NCBI GenBank assembly: GCA_030826765.1
Contig: JAUUDM010000004.1
Span: 1 to 55,321, forward strand
Reading direction: 5' to 3'
DNA: 55,321 nucleotides
Source: Nautiliales bacterium
GTDB taxonomy: Bacteria > Campylobacterota > Campylobacteria > Campylobacterales > JAADDX01
The translations under genes were made by a program, and so were the position numbers. Every line of letters starts with the position of its first letter. The stretch's first letter is position 1. A model generated the notes under the pieces. That model saw nothing but the letters and a program-made list of their open reading frames with translations. It did not search any database and was not told where the DNA came from. Below, piece by piece: positions 33,962 to 41,848 of this stretch.

Positions 33962-35071
33962 ATGAAAAAATTAGCAGTCTTAGGACTTAGTTTAATTACA
34001 GCAACTACTATTTTTGCAAAAGAAGTAAAAGTAGGTGTTATTATGCCACTTACTGGTGCAATTGCTGGATATGGTCAAATGACTAAAAAAGGTATTGATT
34101 TAGCAAATGAGATGGAACCTACACTTAAAAATGGTGACAAAGTAAAACTTGTATATGTTGATAATGCAGGAGATAAAACACAAACTGCAAATGCAGTTAA
34201 TAGATTGAATCAAGAAAAAGTTTCAGCTATCATAGGTGCACTAACTTCATCTAATTCATTGGTAGTAGCTCCAATAGTTAAAAGAGAAAAAATACCAACA
34301 GTAGCTCCAGTATCTACAAATAAAATAGTGACTTTTAAAAATCCTTATATGAATAGAGCTTGTTTTATAGACCCATTCCAAGGAAAAGTAGGTGCTAAAT
34401 ATGCTCTTCAAAATGGGTATAAAACAGCTGTTGTAATTATTGACAAATCACAAGCTTATTCAGTTGGACTTGCAAAAAACTTTATGAAATATTATAAATC
34501 TCATGGTGGTAAAGTTTTAAAAGTATTATTTATTTCAAGTGGAGATAAAGATTTTAAAGCAATTTTATCAAATGTAAAAAAAGCAAATCCAGAGTTTATT
34601 TATGCTCCAATTTATGTACCAGAAATGTCTTTAATGGCTAGACAAGCAAAAATGTTAGGAATTCATAAACCAATTTTAGGTGGGGATGGACTTAGTGATC
34701 CAACTTTAATCAAAGTTGCAAAAGATGCAGCAAATGGAATTATGTTTAGTGACCATTTCAATGAAAAAGCAGCTCCTACTAAACTTTCAAAAGAGTTTGT
34801 AGCAAAATATCATAAAAAATATAATAATGAATCAGTTCCAAGCTTTGCAGCAAATGGTGCAGATAGTTATTTCATAATTGTAAATGCTATGAATAAATGT
34901 AAAAATCCAAGTGATAGAGAATGTATTGCTAAAAACATTACAAAAACTAAAAAACTTGAAGGTGTAACTGGATATATTACAATTCCTAAAAGTGGAAATC
35001 CTGTTAAATCAGCAGTTATTAATGAAATTAAAAATGGAAAAATAGTATATAAAACTACAATTAATCCATAA
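33962..35071 (+). CDS. livJ: Branched-chain amino acid-type ABC transporter, periplasmic binding protein
   Basis: 369 residues from the ATG at 33962; the ATG at 33959 is only two bases from the AAGGAG and therefore less suitable. Signal peptide ends near IFA-KEV (about residue 20). The mature part is a LivJ/LivK-type type I periplasmic binding protein: VKVGVIMPLTGAIAGYGQMTKKGIDLA, VSAIIGALTSSNSLVVAPI and IPTVAPVSTN. Four transporter genes follow. Ligand could be Leu/Ile/Val, another amino acid, or an amide; the sequence alone does not decide. Confidence 0.88.
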   Translation: MKKLAVLGLSLITATTIFAKEVKVGVIMPLTGAIAGYGQMTKKGIDLANEMEPTLKNGDKVKLVYVDNAGDKTQTANAVNRLNQEKVSAIIGALTSSNSLVVAPIVKREKIPTVAPVSTNKIVTFKNPYMNRACFIDPFQGKVGAKYALQNGYKTAVVIIDKSQAYSVGLAKNFMKYYKSHGGKVLKVLFISSGDKDFKAILSNVKKANPEFIYAPIYVPEMSLMARQAKMLGIHKPILGGDGLSDPTLIKVAKDAANGIMFSDHFNEKAAPTKLSKEFVAKYHKKYNNESVPSFAANGADSYFIIVNAMNKCKNPSDRECIAKNITKTKKLEGVTGYITIPKSGNPVKSAVINEIKNGKIVYKTTINP

Positions 35072-35079
35072 GGATAGAA

Positions 35080-35967
35080 ATGATTATTCAACAAACTTTA
35101 AATGCTCTTAGTTTAGGAAGTATGTATGCTCTAATAGCCATCGGTTATACGATGGTTTATGGAGTATTAAGACTTATTAATTTTGCTCATGGTGATATTA
35201 TGATGGTAGGTGCTTTTAGTGCTTTTGTAACATATTCAGTTAGTGGTAGTTTTAGTTTAGCTGTATTAGTAGCAATTTTTGTAGCTTCTATTACAGGTAT
35301 ACTAACTTATAAAATAGCTTATAAACCTCTGCTTGATAAAGATGCTCCAAAAATTTCTCTCTTAATTACAGCAATTGGTGTGAGCTTTTTTTTAGAAAAT
35401 CTATTTAATATGCTTTTTGGTGGCATTCCAAAAGCTTTTAATTATCCTAAATTTTTTGATAAACTTATTCATATTTTCGGTGCAGTTACTCCACTTTCTT
35501 CAATTATTATTTTTGTAGTTACATTTATAGTATTATTAGTTGTATTATGGTTTTTAAATAAAACTAAATATGGAATTGCTATAAAAGCAATTGCATTTGA
35601 TATGAATACAGTTAAATTGATGGGAATAAATGTAGATTTTTTAATTATTTTAGTTTTTATTATAGGTTCTGCCTTAGCAAGTTTAGGAGGAATTTTTTAT
35701 GCAATTAGTTACCCTTCAATTGATCCACTTATGGGAGTTTTAGTAGGACTTAAAGCTTTTGCAGCCGCTGTTTTAGGTGGTATTGGAAGTGTTAGTGGCG
35801 CTGCAATTGGTGGATTTATTTTAGGATTTAGTGAGATTTTTGTAGTGGCATTTTTTCCGGATATGGCTGGATATAAAGATGCTATTGCCTTTTTCTTTTT
35901 GATATTAGTATTATTATTTAAACCAACAGGAATTATGGGAATTGATTTTGAAAGGAGTAGATTTTGA
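35080..35967 (+). CDS. livH: LivH-type ABC transporter permease
   Basis: 295 residues, about eight hydrophobic segments, with the family start MIIQQTLNALSLGSMYALIAIGYTMVYGVLRLINFAHGDI (split here only for reading) and AAVLGGIGSVSGAAIGGFILG near the end, the EAA-like loop that docks on the ATPase. It forms the membrane channel with LivM. 8-bp gap after livJ, and its stop overlaps the TTG start of livM. Confidence 0.93.
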   Translation: MIIQQTLNALSLGSMYALIAIGYTMVYGVLRLINFAHGDIMMVGAFSAFVTYSVSGSFSLAVLVAIFVASITGILTYKIAYKPLLDKDAPKISLLITAIGVSFFLENLFNMLFGGIPKAFNYPKFFDKLIHIFGAVTPLSSIIIFVVTFIVLLVVLWFLNKTKYGIAIKAIAFDMNTVKLMGINVDFLIILVFIIGSALASLGGIFYAISYPSIDPLMGVLVGLKAFAAAVLGGIGSVSGAAIGGFILGFSEIFVVAFFPDMAGYKDAIAFFFLILVLLFKPTGIMGIDFERSRF

Positions 35968-36971
35968 GATATTTTACTACTCTAATAATAACTACTATTT
36001 TAGTTATAGGGACATTATATTTTGCAAATAATCATTTAGATGGTTATTCAGTTATGATTTTGAGTAATTTAGGTATTTTTATTATTTTGGCAGTGAGTTA
36101 TAATCTGATAAATGGAGTTACTGGTCAATTTAGTTTAGAACCAAATGGATTTGTAGCGATTGGTGCTTATGTTACAGCTCTTTTATTACTTGATAAAGAT
36201 TCTAAAAGTATGCAATTTATGCTTAGTGACCCGTCTCCATTTGTTATGTGGATGCATGCGAGTTTCATACCAGCACTTTTGATTAGTGGAGTTGTTACAA
36301 GTTTAGTGGCTTTAACTCTTGCTTTTCCTGTTTTTAGAGTTAGAGGGGATTATTTAGCGATTGTAACACTTGGATTTGGTTTTATTATTAGAATTTTTGC
36401 AATTAATCAAGATGCCTATACAAATGGAAGTATGGGACTTAGTTCTATTCCACATGATGCAAATTTGTTATGGATAGGTATTTTTGCTTTAATTACTGTT
36501 GTTGTAGTTTTGAATATTGTTTATTCAAAATTTGGTCGTGCTATGAAAGCTGTAAGAGATGATGAAGACGCGGCTAATGCAATGGGTGTAAATACATTTA
36601 AAATGAAAACTTATGCTTTTATGACAAGCGCATTTTTTGAAGGAATTGGTGGGGGACTTATGGCAACATTGCTTACAACTATTTCACCAGATCAATTTAC
36701 TTTTATGTTAACTTTTCAACTGTTGATTATGGTTGTTTTAGGTGGACTTGGAAGTATTACAGGTTCAATCATGGGGGCAATTATAGTTGTAGTTGGAATG
36801 GAATGGTTAAGATTTTTAGATGAGCCAAATTTATTAGGATTTACTACAGATGCACATCCAGGTTTAAGAATGGTTGTATTTAGTATTATTCTGATTTTAG
36901 TTATGTTATTTGCGAGAAAGGGGCTTTTAGGAGATAAAGAAATTTGGGATAAGTTTAGGAAACAAAAATGA
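35964..36971 (+). CDS. livM: LivM-type ABC transporter permease
   Basis: 335 residues with about nine hydrophobic segments. Family stretches: AVSYNLINGVTGQFSLEPNGFVAIGAYV, FRVRGDYLAIVTLGFGFIIRI and MKAVRDDEDAANAMGVN, then the LVVLGGLGSITGSIMGA coupling loop. It starts with TTG (35964), overlapping livH as TTGA, with AAAGGAG at correct spacing. Partner permease to LivH. Confidence 0.92.
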   Translation: MRYFTTLIITTILVIGTLYFANNHLDGYSVMILSNLGIFIILAVSYNLINGVTGQFSLEPNGFVAIGAYVTALLLLDKDSKSMQFMLSDPSPFVMWMHASFIPALLISGVVTSLVALTLAFPVFRVRGDYLAIVTLGFGFIIRIFAINQDAYTNGSMGLSSIPHDANLLWIGIFALITVVVVLNIVYSKFGRAMKAVRDDEDAANAMGVNTFKMKTYAFMTSAFFEGIGGGLMATLLTTISPDQFTFMLTFQLLIMVVLGGLGSITGSIMGAIIVVVGMEWLRFLDEPNLLGFTTDAHPGLRMVVFSIILILVMLFARKGLLGDKEIWDKFRKQK

Positions 36972-37729
36972 TAGAACTTAAAAATATAACTAAAAAATTT
37001 GGTGGTGTAACTGCTATAAATAATTTAAATTTTAAAGTAAATTTAGGTGAGACTTTTGGACTTATTGGTCCAAATGGAGCAGGAAAAACAACAGCTTTTA
37101 ATATAATTACTGGAAATTATAATCCAACAAGTGGAAAAATTATTTTTAAAAATGAAGATATTACAAATGAAAAACCATCAAAAATTGTAAGACTTGGAAT
37201 AGCTAGAACTTTTCAAAACATTAGACTTTTTAAAAGTATGAGTGTTTTTGAAAATGTTTTGATCGGATTTGATAATCATATTGACTATACATTTTTTGAA
37301 GCAATTTTTAGATTTCCTAGATTTTTTAGAGAAGAAAAAAAGTTTAAAGATGAAGCGTTAAAAATATTAGAAGTTTTAAAATTAGATAAATATAAAGATT
37401 ATACTGCAACTTCACTTAGTTATGGAAATCAAAGAAAAGTAGAAATTGCAAGAGCTCTTGCGACAAGTCCTGATTTACTTCTTTTAGATGAGCCAGCTGC
37501 TGGTATGAATCATAGTGAAAGTGAAGAATTAGCACAGATTCTTGAAGTGATAAAAAAAGAGTTTGATTTGACTATTATTTTGATTGAGCATGATATGAAG
37601 TTTGTCCAAAAGGTTTGTGATAGAGTAATAGTGCTTGATTATGGTAAAACTATATTTGAAGGAACTCCGGCAGATATGTTAAAAGATGAAAAAGTTATTA
37701 AAGCATATTTAGGAGATTTTAATGTTTAA
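36968..37729 (+). CDS. livG: LivG-type ABC transporter ATPase
   Basis: 253 residues. Walker A GPNGAGKTT, family-specific IARTFQNIRLFKSMSVFENVLIG, signature LSYGNQRKVEIARAL, Walker B LLLLDEPAAGMN and the H-loop LIEHDMKFV. Overlaps livM by 4 bp and livF by 8 bp. Confidence 0.95.
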   Translation: MIELKNITKKFGGVTAINNLNFKVNLGETFGLIGPNGAGKTTAFNIITGNYNPTSGKIIFKNEDITNEKPSKIVRLGIARTFQNIRLFKSMSVFENVLIGFDNHIDYTFFEAIFRFPRFFREEKKFKDEALKILEVLKLDKYKDYTATSLSYGNQRKVEIARALATSPDLLLLDEPAAGMNHSESEELAQILEVIKKEFDLTIILIEHDMKFVQKVCDRVIVLDYGKTIFEGTPADMLKDEKVIKAYLGDFNV

Positions 37730-38417
37730 GGTTGAAAAGTTAGTAGTTAATTACGGAGTTATTCAAGCTGTAAGAGGAATTAATTTAGAGATAAAAGAAG
37801 GGCAAATTGTTTCACTTATTGGAAGTAATGGTGCTGGTAAAACTTCAACTTTGAATGCTATTATGAATTTAATACCTAAAAAAGGAAAAGTAGAATATTT
37901 TGGAAACGATAGTTCAAAACTAACAACAGATAAAATTGTAAAAAGAGGGATTTCACTTGTGCCAGAGGGAAGAAGAGTTTTTATAAATCTAACAGTAGAT
38001 GAAAATTTAGATATGGGTGCTTTTAATAATGAAGAAAATAGAATTATTTTAAAAGAAAAAATGTATAAAACTTTTGCCAGACTTAAAGATAAACAGTATC
38101 AGTTAGCTGGAACTTTATCTGGTGGTGAACAACAAATGCTTGCTATTGCAAGAGCTTTGATGAGTGAGCCTAAACTCCTTATTTTAGATGAACCAAGCCT
38201 TGGTCTTGCTCCAAAAATAGTAAGTGATATGTTTAAAATTATTTTAGAACTTAAAAAGCAGGGAATTACAATATTAATTGTAGAACAAAATGCCTATGCT
38301 GCACTTAAAATTAGTGATTATGGATTTGTTATAGAAAATGGTGAAATTGTAATGCAAGACAAAGCTAAAAATCTCTTAGAGAGTAAAGAGATTATCAATA
38401 AATATTTAGGTGGTTAA
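37722..38417 (+). CDS. livF: LivF-type ABC transporter ATPase
   Basis: 231 residues. Walker A GSNGAGKTS, Q-loop region LVPEGRRVFINLTVDENL typical of LivF, signature LSGGEQQMLAIARAL, Walker B LLILDEPSLGLAP and C-terminal VEQNAYAAL. Last gene of the livJHMGF unit; its stop overlaps the stop of the convergent SIMPL gene by 4 bp. Confidence 0.95.
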   Translation: MFKVEKLVVNYGVIQAVRGINLEIKEGQIVSLIGSNGAGKTSTLNAIMNLIPKKGKVEYFGNDSSKLTTDKIVKRGISLVPEGRRVFINLTVDENLDMGAFNNEENRIILKEKMYKTFARLKDKQYQLAGTLSGGEQQMLAIARALMSEPKLLILDEPSLGLAPKIVSDMFKIILELKKQGITILIVEQNAYAALKISDYGFVIENGEIVMQDKAKNLLESKEIINKYLGG

Positions 38418-39040
38418 TTATTACATTCAAAAATATAATTTACTCTAAGTTTTGAAGTTACACTTTTTTGAATAGGTTTTTCAATAGATAATGATTTTGA
38501 TATAGTTTTATAAAAAGGTAGATTGTAGGAATTATTATTTAAATGGATCTCTTTTATTTTACATTTTGTTTGAAAAGTTTTTGTTAAATATTTTGTATAG
38601 TTAATCGCATAATGATAAGCTTGATTTTCTAATTTCTTTTTATTATTAGGTGCTATAAAATTTATTCTATTTTGGCTAAAAATAACTCCTTTTTCATTTT
38701 TTACTTGTTCTATTAAATTTGCATATTTTTTTGTATTTTTAAAAGTGCAGTTAAAATTGATGTAACCTTGATATCCTTTGAAAACTCTTTTATCTTTTAT
38801 CCATTCATAATAAGGATTTATCGTAAATTTCCCACCTTCACAAATATTACTTTTTCTAACTTCTCTTATAATTTTATTAAAAGTTTGGATTATTAAATCA
38901 TTATTTTTATGTTTTATTTGTAAACTAAAATTTGTAGTCATAATTTTTGCTGGTAATTTTATTTCGAACGTTTCACTTTTAGAAATAGTAAAGGCATTTA
39001 AAAATAGTAAGTTTAAAAGTAATAAAAGTAATTTTTTCAT
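38414..39040 (-). CDS. SIMPL-domain (DUF541) periplasmic protein
   Basis: 208 residues. Signal peptide of about 16 residues (LLLLLNLLFLNAFT). The rest fits the SIMPL pattern: an FNKIIREVRKSNICEGGKFTINPYYEW segment with the YEW-type end, then a KGYQGYINFNCTF strand and an AYHYAINYTKYLTKTF helix. SIMPL proteins form periplasmic ring assemblies of unclear function. It has two to three cysteines, unusual for this AT-rich set of exported proteins. It shares a nearly symmetrical promoter region with the divergent UbiD gene. Confidence 0.75.
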   Translation of the reverse strand: MKKLLLLLLNLLFLNAFTISKSETFEIKLPAKIMTTNFSLQIKHKNNDLIIQTFNKIIREVRKSNICEGGKFTINPYYEWIKDKRVFKGYQGYINFNCTFKNTKKYANLIEQVKNEKGVIFSQNRINFIAPNNKKKLENQAYHYAINYTKYLTKTFQTKCKIKEIHLNNNSYNLPFYKTISKSLSIEKPIQKSVTSKLRVNYIFECNN

Positions 39041-39048
39041 ACGATAAC

Positions 39049-39078
39049 CTTTTTTTGATACAATTATAACAAAAAAGG
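39049..39078. promoter_or_regulatory. 30-bp near-palindromic bidirectional promoter/ribosome-binding module
   Basis: Structure CC-T6-14 bases-A6-GG. The outer arms (CCTTTTTTG and CAAAAAAGG) are perfect reverse complements; the middle holds TACAAT on the plus strand (39059-39064) and TATAAT on the minus strand (39068-39063). Each A6GG is the Shine-Dalgarno of its own gene: UbiD-like (TTG at 39086) and SIMPL (start 39040). Two genes are thus served by one compact symmetrical element. Confidence 0.65.
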
Positions 39079-39085
39079 TTTTGCT

Positions 39086-40894
39086 TTGAATTCAGAAAAA
39101 TTTATAAAAATATTAAAAGAAAAAGATTTATTAAAAATTATTGATGAAAAATTAGATGTAAATTTAGAGATACCTCATATTGCTTATGTGGAAACAAAAA
39201 AAGAGAAGCAAAAAGTTTTACTTTTTACAAATCCAATAGATAAAGAGAAAAAAACAGAATATACAACTCCAGTTTTAATGAATATTTTTAATAATGATAC
39301 TTTAAAATTTATTTTTAATAACAAAAGTTTCGATGAATTAATAAGTGAAATTGAAAATATATTAAAACCTAAAAAACCTAAAAATTTAAAAGAAAAAATA
39401 GATGCTTTTAAAATGCTTTGGAAAATAAAAAATGTTTTTCCAAAAGAAGTAAAAAAAGGGGAGTGTCAAGAAGTTATAAAAACTGATAATATTGATTTGT
39501 TTTCACTTCCTGTACTTAAAACTTGGGAAAAAGACGGTGGTAAATTTATCACAATGGGGCAGGTTTATACAAAAAGTTTAGATGGAAGTAAAGTTAATCT
39601 AGGAATGTATAGACTTCAAATTTATGATAACAAACGACTTGGACTTCATTGGCAAATTCATAAAGATAGTAATCATTTTTTTCACGAATATAAAAAAGCT
39701 GGTAAAAAAATGCCAGTAAGTATTGCCATAGGAGGAGATCCTCTTTATACTTGGGCAGCAACTGCTCCACTTCCTATAGGAATGAATGAGCTTTTTTTGT
39801 ATGGATTTATCAAAAAACAAGCTGAGGTTGTAAAAAGTATTACAAATGATATTTTTATTCCAAAAGATGTTGATTTTGTAATTGAAGGTTATTGTGATCC
39901 AGAAGAGATGGAAATTGAAGGAATGTTTGGAGACCATACTGGATATTATACATTAAAAGAACCTTATCCTGTTTTGAATGTAACTGCAATTACACACAAA
40001 AAAAATCCTATTTTTTATGCTACAGTTGTAGGGAAACCGCCACTTGAAGATAAATTTATGGGGTATGCAACTGAGAGATTTTTTTTACCACTTCTTAAAA
40101 CAAATGTACCTGATTTGATTGATTATAGAATGCCAGAAAATGGAGTTTTTCATAATTTAATTTTATGTAAAATTGCTCCACTTTATAAAGGTCATTCTCT
40201 CCAAATTGCTCACGCGTTATGGGGAGTAGGGCAAATGAGCTTTGTAAAACACGCTATTTTTGTGGATGAAAGTGCTCCTGAATTGAATGATTATGAAAAT
40301 TTAGCCAAATATATTTTAAATAGATTTGATAAAAGTAAAATATTAATTTCCAAAGGAATTGTTGATGCACTTGATCACTCTTCAAGTGAAAGTTTAGTAG
40401 GTGGAAAACTTGGAGTGGATGCTACTGGAGAAGTAGTAGAGAGAAAAGTAGAAGTAATTAATGATGAAGAGTTACTTAGTAAAGTAAAAAATTTAGATAA
40501 TTCGATAGTAGCGTTAAAACAATATTTTACAGATACAGCAAATCCAATTTGTGTTATTCAATATGAAAAATATCGTCCTGCAAAAGAACTTTTTGTTAAA
40601 CTTAAATTTTTAGAGAGATATTTAAGTATTGTTGTATTTGTGGATACTAAGCAAAATGATGTAAATAATCCTTATATGCTTGTGTGGAGAGTTACAAATA
40701 ATATTGATGCTTCAAGAGATATTTTTATAGATAGTTTTATTGGAATTGATGGGACTAATAAGAGTGAAATTGACGGCTTTAAGCGAGAATGGCCAGATGA
40801 TGTAAATTGTACAAAAGAAGTAATTGAAAATTTAAGAAAAAGAAAATTAATTGATATTACAGATGAAGAAATTGAATATTTTCAAATAGTTTAA
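39086..40894 (+). CDS. UbiD-family decarboxylase, probably menaquinone (futalosine) pathway
   Basis: 602 residues. UbiD family enzymes use prenylated FMN to decarboxylate aromatic acids. Family segments: VETKKEKQKVLLFTNP, LFSLPVLKTWEKDGGKFITMGQV, NLGMYRLQIYDNKRLGLHWQIHKD, IAIGGDPLYTWAATAPLP, EMEIEGMFGDHTGYYT and LDHSSSES. Campylobacterota make menaquinone through futalosine, and the 600-residue form is the one usually assigned to its decarboxylase step; the exact substrate is an inference. Start is TTG, seven bases after AAAAAAGG; no ATG is available in frame upstream of the conserved start. Confidence 0.85.
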   Translation: MNSEKFIKILKEKDLLKIIDEKLDVNLEIPHIAYVETKKEKQKVLLFTNPIDKEKKTEYTTPVLMNIFNNDTLKFIFNNKSFDELISEIENILKPKKPKNLKEKIDAFKMLWKIKNVFPKEVKKGECQEVIKTDNIDLFSLPVLKTWEKDGGKFITMGQVYTKSLDGSKVNLGMYRLQIYDNKRLGLHWQIHKDSNHFFHEYKKAGKKMPVSIAIGGDPLYTWAATAPLPIGMNELFLYGFIKKQAEVVKSITNDIFIPKDVDFVIEGYCDPEEMEIEGMFGDHTGYYTLKEPYPVLNVTAITHKKNPIFYATVVGKPPLEDKFMGYATERFFLPLLKTNVPDLIDYRMPENGVFHNLILCKIAPLYKGHSLQIAHALWGVGQMSFVKHAIFVDESAPELNDYENLAKYILNRFDKSKILISKGIVDALDHSSSESLVGGKLGVDATGEVVERKVEVINDEELLSKVKNLDNSIVALKQYFTDTANPICVIQYEKYRPAKELFVKLKFLERYLSIVVFVDTKQNDVNNPYMLVWRVTNNIDASRDIFIDSFIGIDGTNKSEIDGFKREWPDDVNCTKEVIENLRKRKLIDITDEEIEYFQIV

Positions 40895-40902
40895 ATTTGT
40901 GA

Positions 40903-40908
40903 TATAAT
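40903..40908 (+). promoter_or_regulatory. -10 element of the cytochrome c peroxidase gene
   Basis: GTGATATAAT, then TAAACAAAAAAAGGC and the ATG at 40934. It lies eight bases after the UbiD stop, so the peroxidase and following genes have their own promoter. Confidence 0.6.
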
Positions 40909-40933
40909 TAAACAAAAAAAGGCTTTTAGTTTT

Positions 40934-41848
40934 ATGAAAAAAATAATACTATTTTTTATTCCATTATTTATATTTGCAAGTGAGCCAATAACACCTATTT
41001 ATAAAGTACCTTATGATAAACAAAAGGCAGAACTCGGTAAAAAGCTATTTTTTGATCCATCTATTTCAGAAGATGGGACGGTCAGTTGTGCAAGTTGTCA
41101 TGATTTACGATATGGTTCATCTGATCCAAGAGCTGTATCAGTTGGAGTACATGTAAAATTAGGAAGAATTCAATCAGAGCCTGTTTATAATGCTGTTTTT
41201 AATTTTAGACAATTTTGGAATGGGAGAGCAAGAAATTTATATGAACAAATTGATGGACCAACTCATAATCCAGTTGAAATGGGATTGAATAGTAAAAGAG
41301 TAGAAAAAATATTGAATGATAATTCATTTTATAAAAAAGAATTTACAAAAATTTATCATAAAAATTATATAACTTATGAAATGTTTAAAGATGCAATAGT
41401 TGAGTTTGAAAAAGCAATGGTAACTCCAAATTGTAAGTTTGATAAATATTTAGAAGGAAAAGTAAATCTAACAAAGAAAGAAAAAAATGGATATTTATTG
41501 TTTAAAAAATTTGGATGTATAACTTGTCATAATGGAGTAAATATAGGTGGAAATTCTTTTCAAAAAATTGGTGTAGTTTATCCTGCAAGTAATAGAGTAG
41601 GTGATAGATATGAAGTAACAAAAAATCCAGAAGATAAATTTGTATATAAAGTTCCAAGTTTGAGAAATGTAGAGTTAACTGCTCCTTATTTTCATAATGG
41701 AATTACTTATAATCTAAATGAAGCTGTTGAATTGATGGCTTATTATAATTTAGGATTAAAACCTAAAAAAGAAGAAATTGATGCAATTGTTGCTTTTTTA
41801 AAAACTTTAACAGGAAAATCTCCAAAGATTTTGAAGGCTAATAAATGA
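40934..41848 (+). CDS. Di-haem cytochrome c peroxidase
   Basis: 304 residues. Signal peptide (about 1-15, ending FAS). Two haem c motifs: CASCH (Cys52-Cys55-His56) and CITCH (Cys195-Cys198-His199), the second followed by a VPSLRNVELTAPYFHNG segment conserved in bacterial di-haem peroxidases. It reduces hydrogen peroxide in the periplasm with electrons from c-type cytochromes. Campylobacterota usually carry one or more of these for protection against oxidants. 4-bp overlap with the GGDEF/EAL gene. Confidence 0.93.
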   Translation: MKKIILFFIPLFIFASEPITPIYKVPYDKQKAELGKKLFFDPSISEDGTVSCASCHDLRYGSSDPRAVSVGVHVKLGRIQSEPVYNAVFNFRQFWNGRARNLYEQIDGPTHNPVEMGLNSKRVEKILNDNSFYKKEFTKIYHKNYITYEMFKDAIVEFEKAMVTPNCKFDKYLEGKVNLTKKEKNGYLLFKKFGCITCHNGVNIGGNSFQKIGVVYPASNRVGDRYEVTKNPEDKFVYKVPSLRNVELTAPYFHNGITYNLNEAVELMAYYNLGLKPKKEEIDAIVAFLKTLTGKSPKILKANK

